Assembly (NCBI RefSeq): GCF_001277235.1
Contig: NZ_CP012267.1
Location: 62,001 to 126,000 of the forward strand
Origin: Cronobacter dublinensis subsp. dublinensis LMG 23823
GTDB lineage: Bacteria > Pseudomonadota > Gammaproteobacteria > Enterobacterales > Enterobacteriaceae
DNA: 64,000 bases
Direction: 5' to 3'
Shown here: positions 50,654 through 59,520 of the stretch, piece by piece
How the letters are laid out: each line of letters opens with the position of its first letter
Numbering within the stretch: the first letter of the stretch is position 1
Translations under genes and position numbers: made by a program
The notes under the pieces: generated by a model
Seen by the model: only the letters and a program-made list of their open reading frames with translations
Told to the model about the DNA's origin: nothing
The model's database searches: none

Positions 50654-51972
50654 AAACGTATGATTTCATCGGCATTGGCATCGGCCCGTTTAATCTCAGC
50701 ATCGCCGCGCTCGCCGAAGGGCTTGACGGCTTCAGCTCGCTGTTCCTTGAACGAAAACCGCACTTCTCCTGGCATCCGGGCATGATGGTGCCGGACTGCC
50801 ATATGCAGACCAGTTTCCTGAAAGATCTGGTCAGCGCCGTGGAGCCGACCAATCGCTACAGCTTCCTGAATTATCTGGTGCAGCGGAAAAAATTCTACCG
50901 CTTCCTGACGACTGAGCAGCGCACCGTATCCCGCGAAGAGTTCGCCGATTACCTGTGCTGGGCGGCGGACAACCTGAGCAACCTGGCGTTCAGTCAGCAC
51001 GTGCAGCAGGTGCGATTCGACGAGACCAGCGGCCTGTTTGAAATTGAGACCCCGCGCGATCGCTTCCAGGCGCGTCATGTCTGCATGGGCATCGGTAAGC
51101 AAGTCAACCTGCCCGACTGCGTGCCTGCGCAAAACGACAATTGCTTCCACGCCAGCGAAATGATGCTCCGCACGCCGACGCTTGCCGGCAAGCGCGTCGC
51201 TGTCGTGGGCGGTGGTCAGAGCGGGGCCGATCTGTTCCTGAATATTTTCCGCGGGGAGTGGGGCCAGCCTGCTGCGCTGAACTGGGTTTCGCGCCGTAAC
51301 AACTACAACGCACTCGATGAAGCCGCGTTCGCGAACGAGTATTTCACGCCGGAATATCTGGAAAGCTTCGCGCAGCTTGATGAACAAACACGCTGTGCAC
51401 TACTCGCCGAGCAGAAGATGACCTCTGACGGCGTCACGGCCGAATCGCTGCTCGCGATTTACCGCGCGATGTATCACCGCTTTGAAGTCCTGCGTGAAAA
51501 ACCGTGGGCACACCTGCTGCCCTCGCGCTCGGTGACTCGCGTGGCCACTCAGCCGCAGGGCCAGCGTCTGACGTTACGTCATCACCTCGATAACGGTGAA
51601 GAAACTCTGGAGACCGATGTGGTGATTTTCGCCACCGGCTACCGCCCTGCCCAGCCGGCGTTTCTCGCGCCGCTGGCGCAGCGCCTGACGCTGGACGAGC
51701 ACGAAGGCTTCAGGGTCAATACCGATTTCACGCTGGAGTGGAATGGCCCAGCCACGAACCATCTTTTTGCCGTCAATGCCGGGATGCGAAGCCTTGGTAT
51801 TGCGGAACCTCAGCTCAGCCTGATGGCCTGGCGGGCGGCGCGTATTCTTAATGTCGCGCACCCGGATGAGCCGTTTGACCTGGGCACCACACCCGGCGTG
51901 ATCCACTGGCGTTCCCGGTCAGACAAGGAACCGCGTCAGGTTTATCAACCCGTAAAAAGCACTGACTACTAA
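50650..51972 (+). CDS. iucD: L-lysine N6-monooxygenase IucD
   Basis: Flavin-dependent enzyme of 440 aa that hydroxylates lysine, the first step of the hydroxamate arm. The FAD loop reads GIGIGPFNLSIAALAE, the NADPH loop VVGGGQSGADLFLN, and the C-terminal FATGYRPAQPAFL is the family's ATG motif. Intact, with the same 4-nt ATGA overlap with iucC. Needs NADPH, O2 and FAD. The next gene iutA follows after 24 nt. Confidence 0.95.
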   Translation: MKTYDFIGIGIGPFNLSIAALAEGLDGFSSLFLERKPHFSWHPGMMVPDCHMQTSFLKDLVSAVEPTNRYSFLNYLVQRKKFYRFLTTEQRTVSREEFADYLCWAADNLSNLAFSQHVQQVRFDETSGLFEIETPRDRFQARHVCMGIGKQVNLPDCVPAQNDNCFHASEMMLRTPTLAGKRVAVVGGGQSGADLFLNIFRGEWGQPAALNWVSRRNNYNALDEAAFANEYFTPEYLESFAQLDEQTRCALLAEQKMTSDGVTAESLLAIYRAMYHRFEVLREKPWAHLLPSRSVTRVATQPQGQRLTLRHHLDNGEETLETDVVIFATGYRPAQPAFLAPLAQRLTLDEHEGFRVNTDFTLEWNGPATNHLFAVNAGMRSLGIAEPQLSLMAWRAARILNVAHPDEPFDLGTTPGVIHWRSRSDKEPRQVYQPVKSTDY

Positions 51973-51996
51973 CACACTCTCAGGAATACCATAACA

Positions 51997-54192
51997 ATGA
52001 AGCGTCCTTATCTTTGGGTATTGAATCCTTGTTTGCTTGCCATGCTTTCCGCCTCTGCCTGGGGGGCGCCGCAGAAAGAAGAGACGCTGGTGGTTGCCGC
52101 CAGCCGTACCGGACACAGTGCTGCGGATATGGCACAGACCACATGGGTTATCGAACAGGCTGAGATTGAACAGCAGGTTCAGGGCGGTAAAGAGTTAAAA
52201 GAAGTCCTGGCGCAGCTCATTCCTGGCATGGACGTCAGCAGCCAGGGCCGTACCAATTACGGCATGAATATGCGCGGCCGCTCCATGATGGTGATGGTCG
52301 ACGGTGTGAGAATGAACTCCTCACGCAGCGACAGCCGCCAGCTGGACTCCATCGATCCGTTTAACATTGAGCGCATCGAAGTGATTTCCGGCGCGACGTC
52401 GCTTTACGGCGGCGGCAGTACTGGCGGCTTGATCAATATCGTGACCAAAAAAGGGCAGCCAGAAACGCAGTTAGAATTCCAGACCGGTGCCAAAAGTGGC
52501 TTCAACAGTCATAACGATCATGATGAAAATGTGGCGGCCGCTGTCAGCGGCGGTAACGATAATGCGTCTGGTCGTCTCTCGGTTGCGTATCAGCGCTATG
52601 GCGGCTGGTATGACGGTAACGGCGATGAAGCCATTATTGATAATACCCAGACCGGTCTGCAGTACTCGGATCGACTGGACGTTATGGGCACCGGCACGCT
52701 GAATATTGATGACCACCAGCAGTTGCAACTCACGACGCAATACTACAAGAGTCAGGCCGATGGTAAGCACGGCCTGTTTCTGGGCGAGAATTTCTCGGCT
52801 GTTACAGGCAACGGCACTGCTCGTAACAAAGGCAATCTCGATTCCGATCGCCTGCCGGGCACCGAACGTCACCTGATTAACCTTCAGTACTCCAATACTG
52901 ATGCATGGGGACAGGACCTGGTCGCACAAATTTATTACCGTGATGAAAGCCTCACCTACTATCCGTTCCCGACGCTTAACGGTGATAAAACGCGGGTGAC
53001 CAGTATTGGCGCCTCGCAGCAGAAAACGGATTTTTGGGGCGGCAAACTGACCGTAAACAGCAAACCGCTCGATGCACTATCACTCACGTATGGCGTTGAT
53101 GCCGAGCATGAAACCTTTAATGCCAACCAGCAGTTTTTTGATCTGAACAAAGCGGCTGCCAGCGGCGGCATGAAGCTGGACAATGCTTATAACGTAGGGC
53201 GCTATCCGGATTACAGCATTACCAACCTGGCGCCGTTCCTGCAGGCAAGTTATGACATTGAGGCGATCACCTTAAGCGGCGGGGTACGTTATCAGTACAC
53301 CGAAAATAAGGTGGATGACTTTGTGGGTTACACCCAGCAGCAAGGCATTGCTACCGGCAAAGCCACCTCCGCTGATGCGGTGCCGGGCGGTAAAACGGAT
53401 TATAACAATCTGCTGTTTAACGCAGGTATCCTTGGTCACCTCAGTGAACGCCAGCAGCTCTGGTTTAACTTTTCTCAGGGCTTTGAACTGCCGGATCTCG
53501 CCAAATATTACGGTTCCGGCACCTATCGTCTGGAGAATGGGCATTACCGCCTGCTCAAGAGCGTTAACGTCAATGATTCGCGGCTGGATGGCATTAAAGT
53601 CGACAGCTATGAACTGGGCTGGCGCTACACAGGCGATAATCTGCGTACGCAACTTGCCGCGTACTATTCTGTCTCTGACAAAACCATCAACATCAATAAA
53701 ACCGATATGACCATCACCCTGGACGATGACAAGCGTCGTATCTATGGGGTGGAAGGCCAGGCGGATTACTTCTTCAGCGACAGCGACTGGAGCACCGGCG
53801 CGAACTTTAACGCCATCAAATCTGAAACCCGTGTCGATGGCGACTGGAAAAAGCTGACGGTTGACAGCGCCAGTCCGTCAAAAGTCAGTGCCTGGGTCAA
53901 CTGGGCACCGGACAACTGGACGCTGCGCCTGCAAAGCACTCAGACCTTCGATGTTTCTGACGATGCGGGTAAAAAAATCGACGGCTACAACACCGTGGAC
54001 TTTATGGGCAGCTATGCGCTCCCTGTCGGCAAAATCGCCTTCAGTATTGAAAACCTGCTGGATGAAGATTACACCACGATCTGGGGTCAGCGTGCGCCGG
54101 GGTTGTACAGCCCGACCTATGGCTCACCGGATCTCTATACCTACAAAGGGCGCGGCCGTACGTTCGGTGTGAATTACTCCGTTCTGTTCTGA
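51997..54192 (+). CDS. iutA: TonB-dependent aerobactin-type receptor IutA
   Basis: Outer-membrane receptor of 731 aa for the ferric siderophore. The signal peptide is cut at ASAWG-AP. The TonB box, EETLVVAASR, follows at once. The plug has GMDVSSQGRTNYGMNMRG and GATSLYGGGSTGGLINIVTKKG (named by ends), and the barrel ends RTFGVNYSVLF with terminal Phe. It is the last gene of the Fur-controlled operon and ends at a strong terminator. Energy comes from TonB-ExbBD encoded elsewhere. Confidence 0.95.
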   Translation: MKRPYLWVLNPCLLAMLSASAWGAPQKEETLVVAASRTGHSAADMAQTTWVIEQAEIEQQVQGGKELKEVLAQLIPGMDVSSQGRTNYGMNMRGRSMMVMVDGVRMNSSRSDSRQLDSIDPFNIERIEVISGATSLYGGGSTGGLINIVTKKGQPETQLEFQTGAKSGFNSHNDHDENVAAAVSGGNDNASGRLSVAYQRYGGWYDGNGDEAIIDNTQTGLQYSDRLDVMGTGTLNIDDHQQLQLTTQYYKSQADGKHGLFLGENFSAVTGNGTARNKGNLDSDRLPGTERHLINLQYSNTDAWGQDLVAQIYYRDESLTYYPFPTLNGDKTRVTSIGASQQKTDFWGGKLTVNSKPLDALSLTYGVDAEHETFNANQQFFDLNKAAASGGMKLDNAYNVGRYPDYSITNLAPFLQASYDIEAITLSGGVRYQYTENKVDDFVGYTQQQGIATGKATSADAVPGGKTDYNNLLFNAGILGHLSERQQLWFNFSQGFELPDLAKYYGSGTYRLENGHYRLLKSVNVNDSRLDGIKVDSYELGWRYTGDNLRTQLAAYYSVSDKTININKTDMTITLDDDKRRIYGVEGQADYFFSDSDWSTGANFNAIKSETRVDGDWKKLTVDSASPSKVSAWVNWAPDNWTLRLQSTQTFDVSDDAGKKIDGYNTVDFMGSYALPVGKIAFSIENLLDEDYTTIWGQRAPGLYSPTYGSPDLYTYKGRGRTFGVNYSVLF

Positions 54193-54207
54193 CAGCCGCA
54201 ACATGCG

Positions 54208-54237
54208 AAAAAGGCCGCCGCGAGCGGCCTTTTTTTG
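54208..54237 (+). terminator. Terminator of the iucABCD-iutA operon
   Basis: AAGGCCGC (54211-54218), 5-nt loop, GCGGCCTT (54224-54231), then a T run to 54236. The following 370 nt (to 54604) hold no gene. Confidence 0.92.
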
Positions 54238-54604
54238 TTCTTTCCCGGAAGGTCTCTCGCAGAACCACTGTAATGCGTTACAGCTCTCCGTAGTGGATAT
54301 CATTTTTCCTGCCGTATTACACTGTCAGCGTCTCTTTTACTCACCGCCAGTTCCCACCCAGCCAGACACAGAACATCTGAAACGCCGCGCCGGGCAGGCG
54401 CGCGACCCAGTGCCGTTCGCTGCAACGAAGGGGGATGGGCGGTAAAAAACGCTTTGCCGAATTAATCACTGAAAAGAGCGCAACGCGTGTGGCACGTTTA
54501 ATACCAGCACCAGCGAAACGCCAGGAGCGCCGCAGTTGCATTAACGCAATCCCGGCGGGTTAGCGTTTTGGATGCGGGACAGGCACGGTCGATAAGCGTA
54601 AATG

Positions 54605-54625
54605 TGGCGATTTCAGCGTGAAATC
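54605..54625. other. P1-type parS box, copy 1
   Basis: TGGCGA (reverse complement of the P1 B-box TCGCCA) fused to an ATTTCA-GCG-TGAAAT palindrome (A-box pair). The 21-nt box is identical to the copy at 59090-59110. Probable ParB-binding site downstream of parB. Confidence 0.8.
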
Positions 54626-54644
54626 CTCATTAAAAAACAAATAA

Positions 54645-54657
54645 AATCAGTTAATTA
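54645..54657 (+). promoter_or_regulatory. IHF consensus site in the centromere region
   Basis: AATCAGTTAATTA matches WATCARNNNNTTR at every fixed position. In P1, IHF bends parS between ParB boxes; here it lies between parS copies 1 and 2. Confidence 0.5.
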
Positions 54658-54780
54658 CGTAAAAACATGCCATGGCGAACGCCGTGAAATTTCATCGGGA
54701 AGCTCAGAGGAAAAAGGACTAAACAACCACTATGAAGAGTAAATATTAGAGGAGAAGAACAGACCAGCCGGGAGAGTGGC

Positions 54781-54801
54781 TGGCGATTTCACCGTGAAAT
54801 C
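54781..54801. other. P1-type parS box, copy 2
   Basis: TGGCGA B-box followed by ATTTCAC/GTGAAAT arms around one C, a closer match to the P1 A-box ATTTCAC than copy 1. Confidence 0.82.
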
Positions 54802-54819
54802 TCTGCTGAAAAAGACGCT

Positions 54820-54853
54820 ATTTCAGCGGGTTCCCGGTGAAATCACCACGGCG
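54820..54853. other. Divergent parS arms next to parB
   Basis: ATTTCA (54820-54825) and GTGAAAT (54837-54843) are 11 nt apart, followed by a partial B-box GGCGA (54850-54854). A weaker third ParB site. Confidence 0.5.
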
Positions 54854-54866
54854 AGGGGCAGTCCGC

Positions 54867-55835
54867 TCAGGAGAGATGCTTCTTCAGCACATTTTCAATC
54901 GCACGATCGAGCTCATCCTGAACCTCGCGCGACAGCCGGTTAAATTCATAGCTGAAGAGACGCCCTTTGGTGCGCTTGCGCGCAAAGCGGTCTTTGTCCG
55001 GGAAGCGCCAGAGCGAGGCAATCACGGCTTTGTCCTTCGGGCCTGGGGAGGTCAGCAGCTCGCCTTCGCGTGCAATAATGCGCACAATACGATTTTTTAC
55101 TTCGTCTTCCGCCAGATCCGGTTCGCTCAGTACGATGTCGACTTCCCCGGAGATCGTGTCAATGAGCGTCTGCAGCGCTATCTCATTTTTGAGTAACGAC
55201 TCCTCGACGGCGCAGAGCGTTTTGTAGTCGCTGAAGGTGAGTTCGGACTGTACCGGGAAGAAGGCCAGCAGCGTGGCCGAGACCGACGCAGCCTGTAACG
55301 CGCGGGTTACTTTCGCCTGCGACAGCCCTTCCTGCTCCGCGATCTCTTTCTGATTCAGTCCGGCTTCTTTCAGCGCCATCAGACGCAGCCCTACCTCGCG
55401 GATATTGTGCTCTTTGGCAGTCTGGATATCTTTGGCAAGCTTTCGCGCCTCTTCCGCGCTCAGCGCGGCTTCCGTTACCAGCACGGTCAGCCCGGTGTGG
55501 CAGATAAGCGCCGCGGCACGACGACGGGAGCCGTCGAGGATCTCGATGCGGTCACCCGCTTTCACGCCAATGGCGGGGAAGAACTGCTGGAATTTCAGGG
55601 TACGGGTGATATCGCGCAGCGATTCCGGCGTCAGCGCCGACTGGTCGCGTCCGTTGGTTTCCTGCCGTACAAACGTTTTATCGCCAACGTCGGCAGGGGC
55701 GACCGTTTCCAGACGGAATGTGGCCTTGCGACCGGAATTAAGAACAAACACCGAGGTGAAGGTTTCGGCGTCCGTGCTTTCCTTAAACGGCGAATGGGTG
55801 AGTGTACGGCCAATGGTGACTCTTTTTGTGCTCAT
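54867..55835 (-). CDS. parB: P1-type partition protein ParB (centromere-binding)
   Basis: ParB of 322 aa, strongly like phage P1 ParB (333 aa): GRDQSALTPESL, FFPAIGVKAGDRIEILDGSRRRAAA (named by ends) with the CTPase arginine-rich patch, HTH-region KEIAEQEGLSQAKVTRALQAAS, and a C-terminal dimer domain with DKDRFARKRTKGRLFSYEFNRLS. P1 ParB uses the HTH for A-boxes and the C-terminus for B-boxes; both box types occur just downstream at 54605-54854. The ATG at 55835 is 7 nt after the parA stop, so the two form one operon. Second gene of parAB. Confidence 0.96.
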   Translation of the reverse strand: MSTKRVTIGRTLTHSPFKESTDAETFTSVFVLNSGRKATFRLETVAPADVGDKTFVRQETNGRDQSALTPESLRDITRTLKFQQFFPAIGVKAGDRIEILDGSRRRAAALICHTGLTVLVTEAALSAEEARKLAKDIQTAKEHNIREVGLRLMALKEAGLNQKEIAEQEGLSQAKVTRALQAASVSATLLAFFPVQSELTFSDYKTLCAVEESLLKNEIALQTLIDTISGEVDIVLSEPDLAEDEVKNRIVRIIAREGELLTSPGPKDKAVIASLWRFPDKDRFARKRTKGRLFSYEFNRLSREVQDELDRAIENVLKKHLS

Positions 55836-55842
55836 AGTGTTC

Positions 55843-57042
55843 TCAGCTCATACGAATGAATTCAATGCGATCGAAAACCGCTTTGGCAAAGTCTTCAGCG
55901 GCGGCGCGGGCATTCTTCAGCGCTTCGCTGCTGCCGATGTAGGTGGCGGGGTTAGCAGAGATCACCGTATCAAAGGATTCTCCGCAGCGCTCAAACCCGT
56001 CCAGGCGGGGCAGGGCGACATCCAGCATATCGCCGCCGAAAATCTCCTTGGCGAGGCTGTGACAGAGCTTATGGTCTGCCTTGTTAAGGAGCTTCGACAT
56101 AAAACCGATATTTTTCTGCAGCCTGACCTGGCAGCCGGACGCTTCAATCAGGGCAATCAGTTCCGGCAGGCGGGTGAGGTATTTCAGCGTCGAGTGGAAA
56201 TCCACCTGTGCTGGCGGGACCGGCGTGAACAGCACATCCGACGCCGCAATGGCGTTCATCAGAAAAGCGTCAAGATGCGGGCCGCTGTCGACGAAAATAA
56301 AATCGTAATCGGTGGCGATTTTGTCGATGATGTTTTTACGCAGCACGGCGTAGATACTGGCGCCCGGCAGGTGTTCGGCACACAGTTCTTCCCAGCGGGA
56401 GGCGATAAAAGCATCTTCGATAGAGGCGGGCATCACATCCACGCCCGGCACGATAGATGGCACGATAAACTCTTCCAGCAGCTCCTCGCGCGTCACATTC
56501 TGCAGCATGGCCTGCGCGCTGGTGGTGTCCACGGTGCCTACCGCACGGGTATGGTTAAGGAACATCGTTGCCGATGACTGGGGATCGAGATCGATAACCA
56601 GAATACGCAGATCTTCAAACAGCAGGTGAGGGTGAACGCGCAGCGCATGTGCCAGAGAGACGGTAGAGACCGTTTTGGACACACCGCCTTTCAGATTACC
56701 GACAAAAATTGTGAACGCTTCATCATGGCGGTCCCGGTATTTGGGCACGCCGCGATGATGATAGAGATCGATAATGTTCTGAACGGACATCGCATACTTG
56801 GTGGAAGAGCCCGCGGCGCGTTTATCAAACACGTAACCGTTCGCTTCCATTTCACTGACCGCGTAATCGACGCTGGCGCGCGTCAGGCGCGGGAGTTTGG
56901 CCAGCGCGGCTTTGGCATAGACCTGATAAAAGGTATTTTCCTGAAGCTCATCTTTCTGATGCTGGATCTGCTCTGTCAGGCCCAGAAGCATTCTTTCTGA
57001 ACGTTCGGCAACTTTCGTCAACTGCTGCTCACTATCCATCAT
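55843..57042 (-). CDS. parA: P1-type partition ATPase ParA (type Ia, with HTH)
   Basis: Partition ATPase of 399 aa, very close to P1 ParA (398 aa). An N-terminal winged HTH (about 1-100, with RASVDYAVSEMEANGYVFDKR) binds the par operator for autorepression. The deviant Walker A is KGGVSKT (in GNLKGGVSKTVSTVSLAHAL), Walker A' ILVIDLDPQSSATM, and Walker B FIFVDSGPHLDAF. The start is ATG 57042 (57039 is also possible); GTG 57051 would be next to the GAG. The gene is divergent from the origin and followed directly by parB. It moves plasmid copies apart by dynamic binding to the nucleoid. Confidence 0.96.
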   Translation of the reverse strand: MMDSEQQLTKVAERSERMLLGLTEQIQHQKDELQENTFYQVYAKAALAKLPRLTRASVDYAVSEMEANGYVFDKRAAGSSTKYAMSVQNIIDLYHHRGVPKYRDRHDEAFTIFVGNLKGGVSKTVSTVSLAHALRVHPHLLFEDLRILVIDLDPQSSATMFLNHTRAVGTVDTTSAQAMLQNVTREELLEEFIVPSIVPGVDVMPASIEDAFIASRWEELCAEHLPGASIYAVLRKNIIDKIATDYDFIFVDSGPHLDAFLMNAIAASDVLFTPVPPAQVDFHSTLKYLTRLPELIALIEASGCQVRLQKNIGFMSKLLNKADHKLCHSLAKEIFGGDMLDVALPRLDGFERCGESFDTVISANPATYIGSSEALKNARAAAEDFAKAVFDRIEFIRMS

Positions 57043-57129
57043 AAAACTCACTGTATGCAGGATTTATTGATTTAAACGAAAATACAGCATAAAAGCCAGG
57101 CGGTAAACATAAATGTTGTGCTTCTGTGC

Positions 57130-57148
57130 GTCAGTGCAAATCACTGAC
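57130..57148. promoter_or_regulatory. Inverted repeat upstream of parA, candidate par operator
   Basis: GTCAGTG/CACTGAC arms with a 5-nt spacer, in the 120-nt gap between parA and the origin. ParA autoregulation at an upstream palindrome is known in P1; that this is the site is inferred. Confidence 0.45.
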
Positions 57149-57279
57149 ATTGTGGATGATTCATGAAAGATCGCAGCGCTCACCGCAAAAACGGACGGCG
57201 TCGCCGTTCGTTTGAGGAAGCGCAAAAGCGCGGAGGCAGGGACGGGAGAGAGATGCTCAGGGGCATCCGGGTTGTCAGG

Positions 57280-57369
57280 TTATCCACAGGGCAGATCAAA
57301 GCAGTCGATCCCAGAAAGATCCCCTATGAGATCCTTAAAGATCCCATTCCCGATTTTCTTATTCAGATC
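57280..57369. other. oriV: Replication origin core: DnaA box and cluster of Dam sites
   Basis: Perfect DnaA box TTATCCACA at 57280-57288, then six GATC sites in 76 bp (57294, 57307, 57318, 57330, 57340, 57366), four of them spaced 10-13 bp. P1 oriR has the same plan. A near DnaA box (TTATTCACA, 57593-57601) and an AT-rich tract (57539-57560) follow. Confidence 0.75.
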
Positions 57370-57389
57370 ATGGTGTTGCAGAACTTTTT

Positions 57390-57492
57390 AACCACTATAG
57401 TGAGTAGAATATCCACTGGAGTGAGCCGATCATCCACTGTAGCGAGCCCGGTAACGGCTGAAGAGAGTGGTCTGCATCCACTGTAGTGAGTA
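57390..57492 (+). repeat. Iterons, upstream group of four
   Basis: 17-bp iterons of pattern AWCCACTGTAGTGAGTA at 57390-57406, 57411-57427, 57432-57448 and 57476-57492, spaced 21, 21 and 44 bp (multiples of two helical turns). RepA-binding sites. Confidence 0.88.
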
Positions 57493-57675
57493 GCGCCGCA
57501 GCGTTATCCGCTCGCTGCATTTCGCTGTAACGCACTGTTATAAAAGTTTTTTTATTTTCATCGCCTGTTTCTGTTCTGACACATTCACACCGTTATTCAC
57601 AGCCGGCGCTGCAGAATCCTGCGTTTAAGCGACTTTCACTGTACCAGATCGCGGGCGGTACGTACGTTTTCGGAT

Positions 57676-57865
57676 ATCCACTGTAGCGAGTAACCCCCCT
57701 GATCGCGCGTGCGGATCCTGCATAACATCCACTGGGGAGAGTGAATAACCACTGTAGAGAGTAAACATCCACTGTGGAGAGCAATCGGCGCGTATAAGCG
57801 TGTGACATATCCACTATGGTGAGTGATACTCTCACTGGCGAAGTTAATATCCACTATGGTGAGTA
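57676..57865 (+). repeat. Iterons, promoter-proximal group of six
   Basis: Copies at 57676-57692, 57727-57743, 57747-57763, 57767-57783, 57809-57825 and 57849-57865, same orientation. The last ones overlap the region before repA, as needed for RepA autorepression. The gap 57493-57675 is AT-rich with a near DnaA box. Confidence 0.88.
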
Positions 57866-57897
57866 AGCACCGGACATTAAGGACAGGAGACCCGCAC

Positions 57898-58911
57898 GTG
57901 GCTGATGACGAGAGCATTAATATCAATGACGCCTTCAGTGAGCTGGACCGTAAAACTGGCGAACTCGTGACGCTGGTACCGAACCGCAATAACACGGTGC
58001 AGCCGGTCGCGCTGATGCGCCTTGGCCTGTTCGTCCCGACGCTGAAATCCACGGCCCGTGGTCGTAAGGGCCAGATGTCCTCTATGGATGTCACTGAAGA
58101 GCTTAAACAGCTCTCGCTGGTGAAGTCCGAAGGCTATGAGAATATTAAAATCACCGGCGCGCGCCTGGATATGGACAATGATTTTAAGACCTGGGTTGGG
58201 ATCATCCATGCCTTCGCCAAATACAATGTCCTCGGTGACAGTGTGACGCTGCCGTTTGTGGAATTTGTGAAGCTGTGTGGTATCCCTTCTGCGCGTTCGT
58301 CCGCGAAGCTTCGCAAGCGTCTTGACGCTTCTCTCACCCGCATCGCCACCAATACCATCTCCTTCAGTAACAAAGAAGGGGAGTACTACGTCACGCACCT
58401 GGTGCAGTCCGCCAAGTACAGCGCCAAAAAGGATGAGGTGACGTTACAGGCCGACCCGAAAATCTTCGAGCTTTATCAGTTCGACAAAAAGGTACTGCTG
58501 CAGCTTCGCGCCATTAACGAGCTGTCGCGTAAGGAGTCTGCCCAGGCGCTCTATACCTTTATTGAAAGTCTGCCGCCTAACCCGGCACCCGTCTCGCTGG
58601 CACGTCTGCGAGCACGACTGAATCTCACCTCGCGCACCATCACGCAAAACTCTACGGTGCGTAAGGCGATGGAGCAGCTCAAAGAGATAGGCTATCTCGA
58701 CTACACCGAAATCAAACGCGGGCGGGTGGTGTACTTTCATATCCACTACAGAAGGCCGAAACTGCGCCCGCAAAGTTTGCCTGGCGCGCTGCCTGCGGGT
58801 GAAGAGTTGCCGGCAGATAATGCCGCCGCGGTGGAAGAGCAGGGCGAAATGGTGATGTTGACCAAAGAAGAGCTGGCGCTGCTGGAGAAAATACGCAAGG
58901 GGCAGATCTGA
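57898..58911 (+). CDS. repA: RepFIB-type replication initiator RepA
   Basis: Iteron-binding initiator of 337 aa (Rep_3 family) resembling RepFIB RepA of P307: TVQPVALMRLGLFVPTLKS, DFKTWVGIIHAFAKYNVLGD, ELYQFDKKVLLQLRAINELSRKESAQALYTFIESLP (named by ends) and EQLKEIGYLDYTEIKRGR are shared. Two winged-helix domains are expected. The start is GTG 57898, with AGGAGA ending 7 nt upstream. The ATG at 57856 lies inside an iteron and lacks a ribosome site. Binds the iterons on both sides, opens the origin, and limits its own synthesis. Incompatibility would follow the RepFIB group. Confidence 0.95.
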   Translation: MADDESININDAFSELDRKTGELVTLVPNRNNTVQPVALMRLGLFVPTLKSTARGRKGQMSSMDVTEELKQLSLVKSEGYENIKITGARLDMDNDFKTWVGIIHAFAKYNVLGDSVTLPFVEFVKLCGIPSARSSAKLRKRLDASLTRIATNTISFSNKEGEYYVTHLVQSAKYSAKKDEVTLQADPKIFELYQFDKKVLLQLRAINELSRKESAQALYTFIESLPPNPAPVSLARLRARLNLTSRTITQNSTVRKAMEQLKEIGYLDYTEIKRGRVVYFHIHYRRPKLRPQSLPGALPAGEELPADNAAAVEEQGEMVMLTKEELALLEKIRKGQI

Positions 58912-58914
58912 ATC

Positions 58915-59040
58915 ATCCACTGTAGTGAGCAGGCTGACAGGCACGTTCGCCGCCTTACTCACTACAGTGGTTATTACTCCCTGTAGTGGATGTTACTCAC
59001 TCCAGTGGTTAATGTTAAGCACTGACTCATCACAGTGGAT
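58915..59040. repeat. Iterons downstream of repA (control locus)
   Basis: One direct copy (58915-58931) and four inverted copies (58956-58972, 58975-58991, 58994-59010, 59024-59040). Spacing of the inverted ones is 19, 19 and 30 bp. Like RepFIB and P1 incA sites, they probably titrate RepA and set copy number. Confidence 0.85.
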
Positions 59041-59089
59041 AGATCCTTTACAGGTATTAAGCCGATCTTTCCTCATAGCGCAATCGCGC

Positions 59090-59110
59090 TGGCGATTTCA
59101 GCGTGAAATC
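59090..59110. other. P1-type parS box, copy 3, on the far side of repA
   Basis: Exactly the same 21 nt as copy 1 (54605-54625), in the same orientation, 4.5 kb away. The pair brackets parB-parA-oriV-repA. Confidence 0.75.
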
Positions 59111-59416
59111 CTTTTGCTTAGTGCTGGTAATACAGTCAGTTAACCGTGAAACAGGCTGGCGAGACGGCATTAACTTTCCGCGTAACTACGTCCAATAGCC
59201 TGCGCATTTCGCCCTGCGGGGTAATGAATGTTGCCCGGTAAAAAACGGCATTCCCTTCAGCGCTGGAAAGCGCATTAAATGTCCATTTCGCTATTAATCG
59301 GTTTATTAACCCTAACTTGCCCTATTTTATCCCGGTCCGTATTCGCAATTTGCACAGGGGATTGAGATTCTCTTTCCCTTAATAAAACTCCCGCACGCCG
59401 ACGCAAAAATATATCT

Positions 59417-59446
59417 TTGTGAAGAAATGTAATTAACTATTACTAT
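59417..59446 (+). promoter_or_regulatory. Candidate promoter of the fhaC-fhaB operon
   Basis: TTGTGA (59417-59422), 18 bp, TACTAT (59441-59446), in an AT-rich 410-nt gap (59111-59520) that holds no gene. Confidence 0.4.
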
Positions 59447-59520
59447 AGGAAAAACCTTAAAACCATCTGCGGAATAACGCTGTTTATTGCGCTATCTCCT
59501 TAATTTTACAGGTCAACCGG

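Noticed and set aside
57163..57486. 107-codon frame, plus strand, between parA and the iterons
   Set aside because: It overlaps the DnaA box, all six GATC sites and the first iterons, has no ribosome site, and its translation is rich in Arg with no recognisable fold. Treated as origin DNA.
57390..59040. Regularly spaced 17-bp repeats that might suggest a CRISPR array
   Set aside because: Both orientations, spacers too short or variable (often 3-4 nt), no cas genes, and flanking repA: these are iterons.
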